Source of the DNA: Parvularia atlantis
Lineage: Eukaryota; Opisthokonta; Rotosphaerida
DNA: 28,330 bases
Direction of reading: 5' to 3'
Assembly (NCBI GenBank): GCA_943704415.1
Contig: CALSCO010001531.1
Coordinates: forward strand, 1 to 28,330
The notes under the pieces were generated by a model that searched no databases, was not told the DNA's origin, and saw only the letters and a list, made by a program, of their open reading frames with translations. Below, in pieces: positions 17,662-28,330 of this stretch (the stretch's first letter is position 1; each line of letters begins with the position of its first letter). The position numbers and the translations under genes are program-made.

Positions 17662-20600
17662 ATGGCCCGCGCCGCCAACCGCCTCCTCCTCGTGCTCGCC
17701 CTCCTCGCCGTCTTCGCCGCCGTCGCCCTCGCCGCGGCCCGCGAGCAGACGTCGACCGACGACGTCGCCGCCAATGCGGCCCCCGCCGAGTCTGCTGACG
17801 ACATCAGCGCCGACCTGCTCAAGCGCAAGCCTAAGCCCGGCAAGCCCGACAACGGCAAGAAAGACAAGATGAATGGCAAGCAGAAGAAGTGCGTCAACTA
17901 CATCGACTCGCGCGACGTCCTCCACGACCAGGTGCGTCCTAGTTCCGTTGTAATCGGAGATATTCGCGGCTCGCTCCCTCCACCACGCCTCCCCGCTGCA
18001 CCACGCCTCCCCGCTGCCTTTCTTCACCGCCCGGGCCGCGCGCCCAGGGGGGAATTTTTCTCTCTCAGGGCGGAGCCGACGGCTACAAAACACGCTGTCC
18101 TGGCCGCTTCCCAGCTCTGTTGACGGTCGTGGGCGCTCGCACAGCTCCGCGACGGCACCGCCGGCACGCTCTCGGCCGACGCGTTCCTGCTGCTCAAGAG
18201 CCAGATCGCCGTCCTCAGCCACCAGATCTCGTCGCAGAAGTGCTGCCAGGACGACGTCGTGTCCAACTACTACGTCGACACCTGTACGATTCTACTCCGC
18301 ACCCGCCCTGTGCCGCACCCGCCTGACGCGCTGCGCCCGCGCCCTCGCAGACGTCGATGCGGCCGACACGAGCGATGTGTGTGACTTCCAGTTCAACACG
18401 TACTCGGGCAGCCACCAGGCGTCGACTTGCGTCAACGGCTACTACCACGCCGGCAGCTGCTTCGGCCGCAACACCAACCTGCGCTGCTACTCGATCACGG
18501 ACCTGGGCCAGCGCATCGCGTGCGTCAGCGACATCACCAACCGCGTCGGCTACGGCGCCCTCGCCGGCAACCTGCTGCAGCAGCCGCCGGACGCGACGCT
18601 TATCGCCACCGTCCCGCCGTGCTCGCCCGACAAGCTCACCTACCGCCAGGCAGACGGCTCGTGCAACAACAACGGCACGACCGTGCTCGCCCCGGGCCTG
18701 CCCCCGTTCTACAACTCGCGCTACTCGGGCATGGCCGGCAGCAAGTTTACGCACCTCGCCAACCGTGCGTCACTGGTTCGATTGCTGGCGGGTTGGCGGT
18801 GGTGCTGACGGCGGCGTGGCGCGGCAGTGAACACGCTGGGCGCCCCGGACCGCGCGACGTACATGCGCGGCCCGAACCCGCGTGAGATCTCTTCGCGCCT
18901 GTTCACCCAGTCGACGTTCATCCCGAACCCGCTGCGCGCTAACGGCCTCGCCATGGCCTGGGTCAACTTCTTCATCCACGACTTCATGGACCACGCGAAC
19001 GACGACTGGCAGAACTACATCGCCGTGCCGATCCCTGACGACGACCCGATCATCGCCACGGTGCGCCGCTGCGCCCCTCGCCTGCTTTGCCGGGGTGTCC
19101 CGCTCACCCCCGCCCACGTTCCCACGCAGCTTGGCTCGTCGGCCCCGAGCAACGCCCAGTTCTTCATGAACATCCAGTCGACCTCGCCCGCGGTCGACGA
19201 CACCGGCGCCGGCTTCCCTGTGCTGCGCAACAAGGCCACCGCCTGGTTCGACCTGTCGCAGGTCTACGGCAGCGACTCGACCACGGCCAGCAGCCTTCGC
19301 TCGTTCTCGGGCGGCCTGCTCAAGATGAACCCGACCAACAACAACCTGCCGGACGCGCCCGCGCAGCGCTGGGTCAAGAAGCCGTTCCTAGTGCGCGCTT
19401 GCAACTCGCACCGACGTCCCGCACTAACCGTCCGCGGTCCAGGTGGGCGACTCGCGCGTGCACTTCCACCCGGGCCTGACGCTCATGCACACGATCTGGG
19501 CCCGCGAGCACAACAACATCGCCGCGCTCCTCGCCCAGGCCTACCCGACGCTCAACGACGAGCAGCTGTACCAGACGGCGCGCCTGATCGTCTCGCGCGA
19601 GATGGTCAAGATCCACACGCTCGAGTGGTCGAACCAGATGTACACGGACCAGGCCGATCAGACCGTGCTCTACGGCCTCGCGCTCAACCTCGGCCCCAAC
19701 TCGCAGCCGAACCAGCGCGCGGCCTTGACCGTGCCCGAGGAGTTCGTGGCCATGTACAAGTGGCACACCTGGGTCAACCCGACGCTCACCCTGCGCGACG
19801 CCAACGGCAACGTGGTCGAGTGGAAGGGCCAGAGCTCGGTCGACTACATTGCGCAGTTCCAGGACACGTCGCTCTTCCGCGACGTCGGCGCGACCGCGAT
19901 CGCCGTCGGCATGGCCATCGACGCCGCCGGCATCCAGCGCTTCAACAACCTGCCGCCCAAGATGCAGAACTTCCAGCACCCGTTCCTCGTCAGCAAGCCC
20001 TACACGCCGTTCGACGCCCCGACCTGCGTCGTCCTGCCCGTGTTTGACTCGATCGCGACCGACATCATCCGCGACCGCGAGCGCGGCATCCCCAAGTACA
20101 ACGCGCTGCGCACGCTCATCGGCCAGGGCGAGCTCCCGCTGGCCAACTTCTTCGACGACCTCGCCCAGAATCAAGACCAGGCGGCCAACCTCGCCGACCT
20201 GTACCAGTGGGACATCAACAACGTCGACGCCATCGTCGGCGCCCACGGCGAGAACATGTACCCGAACCAGGCCTTCCCGCTCACCATGGTCGCCACGTTC
20301 CTGCCGTTCGTGCTCGGCCGCGTCGGCCTCGACCGCTTCCACACCACCGAGTTTACGGCGACCAAGTACACCAACCTCGGCCTCAAGCGCATCGCCGTCG
20401 TCAACTTTGCGCAGGTGTGCGCGTGCGCGTGCCGATGCGCTTGATCGCCTTGTGCTCACTGTGCCTCCGCCGCAGATTCTGTGCGACACCGACGTCACGT
20501 GCAACATCCCGCCAGCCGCGCGCGCCGCCGTGTTCCAGCAGTGGGACCTGACCTCGGTCGCGACCAACACCAACCTGCTGACCAAGTCGACCGTGCCGTC

Positions 20601-20664
20601 GATCCTCGCTGCGCCCATCCCGCCGCTACCGCCGGTCGTCGCCGCCGCGCTCGGCCTCGCCTGA
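17662..20664 (+). CDS. Secreted alpha-dioxygenase-type haem peroxidase
   Basis: There are seven exons: 17662-17931, 18145-18283, 18351-18764, 18828-19060, 19130-19390, 19443-20414, 20476-20664. They total 2478 nt, or 825 residues. A signal peptide (LLLVLALLAVFAAVALAAA) is followed by a Lys/Pro-rich and Cys-containing extension (to about 230). The animal haem-peroxidase domain then begins at YRQADGSCNN. Family marks are NFFIHDFMDH (distal His, about 325; plant alpha-DOX has MIHDWIDH), WFDLSQVYGSD, WAREHNNIAALL, MVKIHTLEW, and MYKWHTW with Tyr about 544 and proximal His about 547. IRDRERGIPKYN and DRFHTTEFTATKYT also match. The Tyr-x-x-His pair is that of cyclooxygenases, linoleate diol synthases and alpha-dioxygenases, which use the Tyr radical to oxygenate fatty acids. 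The plant enzyme makes 2-hydroperoxy acids. The carboxy end is Pro/Leu/Ala-rich. Substrate is inferred only. Confidence 0.88.
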
Positions 20665-21149
20665 GCATACAACCCTACATGTCCGACTCTTCCTCGCCGT
20701 GCACGTGCACGTGCCGCGCCACGCCCCGCCTCCTCCCCAGCCAATGTGTCCCGTGTGTGTCGTCGTCGTGCATTGCGTGGCGCGCGAGAGACGAGGGCCG
20801 TGGCCGGTCAGCCGACGGCCGACGTCGCCGCGCACGTCACGTGCCGACGTCCACGTCTGAAGCGCGCCCGCTGCCAGGCGACAGCGATGGCAGGTGTTTT
20901 CCTGATGCCGCTCCCAGGCGGTGGTGATGGCGGACGGCTGCTTTCGGCGCCGGCGCCGTCTCGTCGCTGCTGCTCGTGCTCGTCGCTGCTGCTGCTGCTC
21001 GTCGCTGCTGCTCGTCGCTGCTGCTCGTCGCTGCTGCTCGTCGCTGCTGCTCGTGCTCGTGCTTATGCTGCTCGTGCTTATGCTGCTCGTGCTCGTGCAT
21101 CCGCACGCTGCGCCCGCCCGCAACCCTTCCAACCACGTGCGACGCGAAG
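20665..21149. promoter_or_regulatory. Intergenic region upstream of PI4KA
   Basis: These 485 bp between the dioxygenase stop and the PI4KA start hold the former's 3' flank and the latter's promoter and 5' leader. No AATAAA is visible near the dioxygenase stop. The right-hand third is a CTG/CGTCG microsatellite-like block reaching to within about 40 bp of the PI4KA ATG. No gene is supported in either strand. Long open frames here come from the repeat. Confidence 0.45.
20960..21110 (+). repeat. CTG-rich cryptic repeat before PI4KA
   Basis: Interspersed gctgctgctcgtc-type units of 12-15 nt drift into gctcgtgcttat units (21053-21090). The block is pyrimidine/G mixed with CTG predominant. It probably lies in the 5' UTR or core promoter of PI4KA. 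It is imperfect, unlike the 70-bp array in the MadaBub intron. Confidence 0.75.
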
Positions 21150-21333
21150 ATGGCGCCACTGTCGTCGGCCGCGCCCGGCCCGACGCTGTTCGACCCGGCC
21201 GTGGTGCGCGACGCGATCGAGGCGCTCGCGGCGCTGGACGCGGCGGCCGGCCGCGCGCGGCTGGACGAGCTGCTGGCTGTGCTGCCGGCGCGCCTCGTGG
21301 ACGACGACGACGCGAACGACGACAAGGAGAACG

Positions 21334-21369
<36 letters not shown>

Positions 21370-24300
21370 CCGTCGTCGTGCGCCTGGCACGTTGTGCGGC
21401 AGACGGCGGGCCGCACCACGCACCGGCTGACGCGCCGTGGCCGCCGCAGGGCGAGTCGCAGCAGGCGCTGCTCGTGGGTCTCCCGTTCCTCCTCGGCACC
21501 GCGCCCGACGCGTACGGCGCCACGTGCGCGCCCATCCTGCGCCGCCTCGCCGCGCGCTTTGCGGCCGTGCGCCTCGAGAGCAGCTACGGTGCGTCGCCAC
21601 CGCCCGCGTCGCATCGGCTGACGCAGCGCCGCAGCCACGTCGGCCGCCGAGTCGTTCACCTTCTCGCTCACGCTGCGCTTGCTCGAGGCCGCGCGCCTCG
21701 CCCGCGACCGCCTCCCAGCCGACTTTGTGCGCGCGACCGTGCTCTCCATCGCCGCCGCCGTCCTGCCCGGCCAGCCGGGCTTTGGTGCGTTCGTTCGCCT
21801 GCACAATGTGCTCAGCGAGGCTCATCGACGCACGCGCCGCAGACGCAAGCCAGTGGGCGCAGTCGGTCCGCCTGCCTGCCAGCGCCGGCCTCCTCAAGGC
21901 GCTGCGCTGCAGCCGCATGCACTGGGCCGGCGACAACCTGGCGCGCCTGTGCGAGCTCGTGCGCCCGCTGCAGTCGCCCGAGGTCGTCGCTGCGGTCGAC
22001 GCAGCGCTCGCCGACGTCGCCGCGGGCAAGCTCGGCGGCGAGGACGCCAAGCGCCTGCTGCTGGCTTACAAGAGCCAGGGCACTGAGCTCAACTCGGCGT
22101 GGTGCGCGCGTGGGCGTGCACGGCGCGGGCCGGTTGCGCTGAGCGCCCGCACACGGCGCAGGTACCGCCTCGGCTACGTGCAGGTGGTCAACCGCGTCTT
22201 TGCAGTGTCGTCGCTGCAGCACGCGGCCGCGAGTGGCGAGGCCAGCAGCTTCCGCGCCGACTGGGTGCGCTGTGATGCAATGCGCCTGCGCCGCGGCGTC
22301 TGAGCATGCAAGCTCGGTGCAGATCAACGGCCGCCGCAGCACCGACATGCTCGTGCACTCGGGTGTGCTGGCGCGCGAGCAGCGCCTGTGGCGGCACGTC
22401 ATGGCAGCGTTCGGCAGCGCGCACCCGGTCGACGCTGTGCCTGAGGGGCACGGTCCGTCGAGCGCGCTCGTGCAGCAGTTTGCGGACGACGCCGAGCAGG
22501 TGTTCAAGAGCGAGAACACTTACCTAGACGAGTACATGCAGAAGCAGCGCATGCCGAAGGACTCGTCGTCGTTTGCGCTGCTGGCCTCGGCCGTGCAGGT
22601 CGTCACGCTGAGTGTACGTGCGCGCGGCGGTGCTGGCCGTACTATGGAGCGCTGACGGCGCCGCCCGGCAGGCCTGGCACGACCCGTCGCAGCTCGTGCG
22701 CGCCGTCACGGTGTTGCTCGCCGTGCTCGAGTCGCCCTCGCGCATGCCCTTCCTGTCCGAGCTCGCCACGGTCCAGCACGCACTCGACGGCCTCGCGCTG
22801 CTTGCCTGCCGCTACCCGGCCGAGGTCACGCCCGCGCTCTCGGCCCTGCGCGAGTTCCTGGTCGAGCCGGCGCCGATCGTCGTCACGCTGCTCGACGATG
22901 TCGCGGGGCTGCGCGCGCTGCTCGACACGCTCAACCGCAACCTTGTCACACTCTTGCGCGTGCGTGTGCTGCGCGCGTAGCTCGACGTCTGCTCACCCAC
23001 CCGCAGCTGCGCGCGCAGGAAGAGTCGACGCGTGACGCGTTCGACCGTTGGTTCCTCTCGTTCTACACGTCGCTCTCCGAGACGCTTTACGCCAGCAACA
23101 AGCCCAAGGCCGAGGCCGCCGGTGCCGAGCTCATCTCGGCCGCCGTGCTGTCAACCACCGTCGCGCTCGCGGGCGCCTTCAGCCAGCACGTCGAGCTGAG
23201 CCAGCGCGTGGCCGCGCTCGTGCGGCGCTTCTTCCCGACGCCGCTGCCGGGTGCGTGCGGCATATCCTCTGCCACCGGCGCGTGCTCAGCCCGCCGCCGC
23301 AGCCCTCGACGCGCTGCTCATTGAGAGTGTGGCCAAGCTGGCTGTGTCTGTTACTGCGCCCGTGCTCAAGGACCTGCTGTCAATCCTCGCTCTGCTCGTC
23401 AAAGGCACGCCCGAGCCCGGCTCGACCGACAAGGCGCGCACTCTGTCCCCTGCCGCACACGGCGATAGTCGCTGACGGGTCACGTACAGGTCGAGAAGAA
23501 GGACGTACCCGTACTGCGCTCGCGCTCGCTCGAGGTGCTTTCGCTCGTCGCGCGCGACATCAAGAGCGGCGCGCCGGCGCTCGCCGTGCTCGAGACGCTG
23601 CTGGGCCTCACGGTCGACCTCGCCGCCGTGCTCACGTCCAAGACGTCGACGTCGATCGGCCCGCAGCCCTACGTGCGCGCCCGGCGACGTCTGCGTGTGC
23701 CAGTGGCTCACGCACCGTGCGCGCAGGCGGTTGACCTCGCCGACATCGAGGTGCTGCTGTACGTGCTCGGTGAGCTCCTGTACAGCCACACCTCGCCCGA
23801 GCTGGTCGCGTCCGAGTACCGCAAGGCGCCGTTCATCCAACTCTTCCGGCAGCTGTGGTGCGCAGGCCCGCGCGTGCTCAGCGCCGCTTAACGTCCGTGC
23901 AGGTTCTTCACCATCATGCTCGGCCTCGTGCCGGCCGACAGTACAATGCAGCCCGGCGCGACCGAGGAGACGGAGGTGTCGGGCGTGGCGTTCAACATGC
24001 TCTCGCGCGTGTCGCCGCTCGTCATCAAGTCGCACCAGATGCTGCCGCGCTCGCTCGCGCGGATCGCCGCCGCGACGCCGGCGCTCGTGGCCGCGTCGAG
24101 CAAGGAGCAATCGTTTGACGTCGAGCTCGAGATGGATGAGGTGCGCCCAATTCGTGCTGCCCGTAGCGCGCGAGATTGACAGCTGCGCGCAGCTGTGGCG
24201 GCACCACCATCACGGCAAGGGCGAACGCGAGGCCGCCGTGAAGGACTTTCTGCAGCGCAACCTGCCCGGCGTGGACCTGAAGACGTGCGTGTGCTTTTGC

Positions 24301-27300
24301 TCCCGCGCTGTGGCTGACGTCTTGCGAGCAGGCGTACGCCGGGCGTGCAGATCTACCTCTACGCCCTCTGCCAGCTGGAGGGCCTGCGGCCGCTGACGTG
24401 TCTGCGCCAGACGTCGTTTCTGCTCGCCTACGAGATGTCGGCGGTGCGTCGCCCGCGCGGCAGCTGACCCGTCTCACGCCCGGCCTTTCGCGCAGGTGTT
24501 CCGCGGCGGCTTCCTGCAGGGCACGCTGGACGCGGTGCTCAAGGCGGCCTTTGCCGCGTTCGTGCGCAAGCAGCAGGCCGTGCCCGTGACAGCGGTGTGT
24601 GCGGCTGCAAGTGCACTTCTTGTTCTGACCCGCAGGGTTGTCGCAGGAGCGCCACTATCAGCTGCAGCTCGAGGCCGAGTACCTCGTGGTGCAGCTGGCG
24701 AACCGCTACCACCACATTGCGTGCGTGGCCGTACCCCGCTGCCGCTGACTCGCAAGGCTGACAGCATCGTTGGGAGACTGCGGGCGCAGACGCTGCTGAT
24801 GGGCCTGCTGGGCACATTCCCGCAGCTGCTCTGGAGCGAGCCGCTGCTGACGCTGCTGCTGGACCTGGTCACGGCCGCGGCGGACGCGGCCGAGCTAGGC
24901 TACGACGACGAGGTGCGTTCCGAGCCTCGCACATAGCACGCTTGCTCACGGTGGCGCGCAGATCAAGCCGGTGACGCTGCCCGGTGTGCCGCCGTCGACG
25001 GCCAACAACGTTGTCACCTTCTCGTCCGACTACGAGAACCGCCGCGAGGTCGCGCGTACGCTCGTCACGGTCGCGCACGACTGGGTCACGGCTGCCGTCG
25101 CCAAGGCGCCGACCGAAGCCGGCGCGCTCGTGCACAAGTACTGCCTGCACCTGCACAAGCTGCAGCAGACACACAGCACACTCGCGGGCCTCTCGCTCGC
25201 GACGGCCGACGCAGCCGCGGCCGTCAAGTATCATCCGCTCGGTGCGCATGCTCGCTGGCGTCTCGCTGCTCGGCCTGCCGCTGACGGCCGTGCGCCCACG
25301 TAGCGCTCGACAAGAAGGCGCCGTCTGTAATCACGTCGCAGCAGGGCGCAACGGTGCTCGGCGTCTCGTCGCGCGCACGGCTGCACGGCGAACGCGACGG
25401 TGCGTGCTCTGTTTGAGGCCTCGCAAAGTACTGACGCAAGCTTGGCTGCAGGCGTGCAGGACGTGATCAGCATAATGTGGGAGGAGGGCCATGTCAAGGG
25501 CAGCCGTGCCGAGCTCGAGCGCAGCGTCGTCAACCAGCTGCACCGGTGCGCGCGCCGTGCGAGCTCGCGTGCGCTGCCATTTACACTGCATACGATAGCG
25601 CCGTCACGAACGCGCTCAGCCCTAGCGACCTCGACGCGCTACTGCGGCGCGGTGCGGCGCTGCTGCTGTCGTCGGCCAGCGTGCCGTCGTTCGGTCTGCT
25701 GTCGGCGCTCGTGTGGGCGCCCGTGCAGCTGCACCGGCCCGAGGTCGTGCGCCTGGGCATCTCGCTGTGGCGGTCGCTGGCCGGTGCGCAGTGCCCGTAG
25801 CTGAGTACGGCCTAGGCTCATTGTGTGTGGGCGCGCCCGCATAGTCGCCAAGACCGACCTCGAGCTGCTGCTGGTGGCGGAGCTCGTGAGTGCGTGGGAG
25901 TGGACGCGCTCGCATCGCGTGGGCCTCTTTGCCAAGCATGACCCGTGCGTGTCAGCGTAATCCCGTCGGTGAGCGTGGCTGAGCGCGTCGCAGGCACGAG
26001 AACGTCATGTATAAGCGCATGACGTACAGCCCGCCGCCCGACATGCCCAAGATCGACTCGGACGCGTTCGAGGAGGTGCGCATGCGCACGCGCACTCGCC
26101 CCGTGCGTCGAACCGCTGACCGCACGGGCAGGCCGCACACTCGCTGCTGCTTGAGTACCTCATTGAGCTGTTCACCGTGCACGAGCAGCGCAGCCAGGTC
26201 AGCCTGCACACGCAACGCAGCAGCGCGACACCCGCTCACACGGTTCGCACAGGACTTTTTGCGCCTCGTCGCCCGCCTGCTGCAGACCTCGCTGGCATCG
26301 CCGAGCTTCCTGTCGCAGGGCGTGTCGAGCCGCCTGCCGCGCTTCCAGCTGGCCCAGCTCGCGCTTCGCGTCATTACGAGCGGCACGTCGCCTGTGTCTG
26401 GCCAATGCGCGCCAGCTGCTGATGAGCGTGCGCCAGTGCAAAAGAGCGACCCACTGATGGCGCACGGGCTGCGCGAGCCGCTGTACCGCTTCCTGCTCGA
26501 CTGGTTTGCGCTCGAGCCGATGTGCGTTCGCGCGCTGTTCGCTGGTGGCGGCACAACCTGACGATGCCCTCGCGCAGGTGGCTGTGCGGGCCGCTGCGGC
26601 GCCAGACGGCCGAGCTCACGGTGCTGATCGACGTGTACCACGCGCTACGCACGGACCGGCCCGTCGCGCCGCAGCAGCTGCATATGGCGCTGTCGGCGGC
26701 GCCGCTCGACAACAAGCGCAAAGAGGCGCCGATCGCACAGCTCATGGGCTTCAACTTCATCAAGGCTAACGAGCTGCTCAAGGCGCTGCTCGAGAACGAG
26801 ATCGAGCGGTGCGCGCGCTCGCGCGCACACTGCTACGGCACCGTTGAGCCACTGCTGCGGCCACAGCCTCTCGGTCTGGCGCAACCCGCTGTTTTCGTCG
26901 CGCCTGGAATTCGCCGCACAGGCCACCTACGCGCCCGAGGGCACAGAGGTGCGCAGCGCCCATCCACTTGCAGAACAGCTGACACGCGCGAGCACACGCA
27001 GCGCCACTGGCCGTCGCTCACGCGCTTTGCCTGGAGCCTGGCGCCGCTGCTGGCCGTGCGGCTGAGCGAGCGCTTCCGCGACGAGGCGATCGTGCACGAG
27101 CTGCGGTGCGCGCGCTCCGCGCGTGAGCAGGCTGCGCCCAACGCTGACCTCGTGCCGCAGGATCATCGTCAAGCAGCAGCCCGCGATCGCGTCGGCCGTC
27201 CCGTCCGCGCTCAGGTTCCTGCTGACCGAGGAGAATCTGCGCGTGAACGCACCCGAGCTGCACCACGTGCTCAGCTGGGCCCCGGTTTCGCCGCCGCTTG

Positions 27301-28330
27301 CGCTGGCGCTCTTCCACGACAAGTACAAGGGTGCGCTGCTGCACCGGGTCCCGCACAGGTCGACTGCCACTGACGGCCGGGCCGCGCAGGCAACGACCTC
27401 GTGCTCACGTACGCCGCGCGCGTGCTCAAGGACTTTCCGGCCGAGAACATCCTATTCTACACGCCGCAGGTTGTCCAGGCGCTGCGCTTCGACAAGAAGG
27501 GTGCGCGTGCGCACGACAAGCACCCGTGTCGTGGCTGAGGCGCACGCGGTCGCAGGCTACGTTGAGAAGTACATCATCGAGAGCGCCAAGTCGCCCAAGG
27601 CCCAGCTGCTGGCGCACCAGCTGCTGTGGAACATGCACGCCAACTCGTACCTCGACATCGACGCGACCAAGGTGCCGCGGCTGCGCGCGCTCGTGCGGCA
27701 CCTGTCTGACGCAGCGTGCGCGCAGCCCGACTCGCTTAAGCCGACGCTCGACCGCATCAGCAGCGCGGTGATCGAGAGCTTCCAGGGGCCAGCCAAGGCA
27801 CGGCTGCGCTGCGTGATCCACTGCGTGCTCTGGCTGACGGCCGCGGGCGCACGCAGGAGTACTACAAGAAGGAGTTTGAGTTCTTTGACAAGGTCACGGG
27901 CGTGTCGGGCGCGCTCAAGCCGTACATCAAAAAGTCCAAGGCCGAGCGGAAGGCATGAGCCGCGGGTGCGGCGCGGCCGTCGGTTTACGCTCGCCCAGGC
28001 CAAGATCGACGAGGAGCTGGCCAAGATCACGGTCGTGCCGGGCGTGTACCTGCCGTCCAACCCGACGTCGACGGTCATCGACATCGACTACAAGTCGGGC
28101 CGGCCGCTGCAGTCGCACGCCAAGGCACATGCCTGCCGCCACACGCAGCCGCGCCGCTCACACGCTCTGCGCGGTCTCCCCAGGCGCCCTACATGGCCAC
28201 GTTCCGCGTCGAGCGCGAGGTGCAGGCGCACGTGCCCGTGGCCGGCCGCGCCCTGCGCACCGCGAGCAAGGGCAAGAGCGCCGACATTGACACGCAGAAA
28301 GAGAGTGCGTCTCGTCGTAGGCCCCCCCCC
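21150..28330 (+). CDS. PI4KA: Phosphatidylinositol 4-kinase alpha, 3' part outside window
   Basis: There are 34 exons in the window: 21150-21377, 21450-21588, 21635-21784, 21843-22101, 22162-22264, 22323-22613, 22672-22959, 23007-23250, 23303-23433, 23490-23672, 23727-23857, 23903-24140, 24193-24284, 24332-24443, 24496-24598, 24636-24720, 24765-24912, 24962-25241, 25304-25399, 25452-25545, 25599-25783, 25845-25944, 25994-26075, 26132-26197, 26253-26521, 26578-26808, 26867-26948, 27002-27105, 27161-27330, 27390-27500, 27556-27797, 27857-27952, 27999-28124, 28184-28304. They give about 1793 residues; a donor (gtgcgt) follows 28304. Identity is clear from the helical/PIK region: PELHHVLSWAPVSPP, LLAHQLLWNMHANSYLD, EFEFFDKVTGVSGALKPYIK, VVPGVYLPSNPTSTVIDIDY, SHAKAPYMATFRVER. 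The lipid-kinase catalytic core lies beyond the edge. The enzyme makes PI4P at the plasma membrane. Four introns are GC-AG (donors after 23433, 27797, 27952, 28124). Confidence 0.93.
21335..21367 (+). repeat. AGC triplet run encoding poly-serine
   Basis: About eleven consecutive AGC codons in PI4KA exon 1 encode a poly-Ser run. It directly follows an acidic stretch with several Asp and KEN. It is probably a disordered linker between the amino-terminal segment and the first helical solenoid. Confidence 0.85.

Noticed and set aside
19374-20744. A 456-codon minus-strand open frame
   Set aside because: It lies opposite the highly conserved alpha-dioxygenase core and is explained by codon bias of that exon.
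20626-22050. A 474-codon minus-strand open frame rich in Gln, Ser and Arg
   Set aside because: It is generated by the CTG/AGC repeats and antisense of PI4KA exons. It has no recognisable domain.
26400-26450. A possible short GC-AG intron within PI4KA exon 25
   Set aside because: It would be only about 40 nt. The stretch is open in frame and the exon phases close without it, so I kept it as coding.
28320-28330. Terminal C run as a biological feature
   Set aside because: It sits at the window edge just inside the next PI4KA intron. It may be an intronic homopolymer or a sequencing boundary and cannot be judged.
1-28330. tRNA, rRNA, transposon or virus-like remnants
   Set aside because: I found no cloverleaf, terminal repeat, target duplication, reverse transcriptase, integrase, transposase or capsid-like segment on either strand.

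Overview
This window is GC-rich, intron-dense, gene-dense nuclear DNA from a unicellular eukaryote. Nearly every gene is cut into short exons (about 40-570 nt) by tiny introns, mostly 42-90 nt. The introns begin GTGCG, carry a CTGAC/CTCAC/CTAAC-like branch site and end (C)GCAG. I assembled the exons by hand. For every complete model the exon lengths sum to a multiple of three with consistent phases, which is the main support for the gene structures. The lineage (amoebozoan, apusomonad, unicellular opisthokont or other) cannot be settled from the sequence. I saw no virus-like, transposon, CRISPR, rRNA or tRNA feature.

Layout, left to right. (1) 1-1392, minus: a secreted or anchored FG-GAP beta-propeller protein that runs off the left edge. 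(2) 1980-5810, minus: one 19-exon, 936-residue gene joining an SNF1/AMPK-related protein kinase, a UBA-like domain, a catalytically dead PTEN/tensin phosphatase domain and a C2 domain split by a repeat-rich insertion. (3) 5987-8178, plus: serine palmitoyltransferase subunit LCB1, divergent from the kinase gene across 176 bp. (4) 8353-12372, plus: a BUB1/BUBR1/Mad3 (MadaBub) spindle-checkpoint protein with a degenerate kinase domain. (5) 12469-13043, plus: a small membrane protein. (6) 13272-15001, plus: a secreted, probably surface-anchored protein of unknown family. (7) 15102-15643, minus: a tentative small gene. (8) 15749-17073, plus: HUS1 of the 9-1-1 DNA-damage clamp. (9) 17662-20664, plus: a secreted fatty-acid alpha-dioxygenase-type haem peroxidase. 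(10) 21150 to the right edge, plus: phosphatidylinositol 4-kinase alpha, cut off before its catalytic core.

The genes do not form an operon. Loose themes are membrane lipid and phosphoinositide biology (LCB1, PI4KA, the PTEN-like/C2 protein, the dioxygenase) and cell-cycle checkpoints (MadaBub, HUS1). The strongest candidate for something undescribed is the SNF1-type kinase-UBA-pseudoPTEN-C2 fusion. Also notable are a high share of GC-AG introns (8 of about 96 inferred), a checkpoint gene whose first KEN box is split by an intron, and two minisatellite-swollen introns in that same gene.
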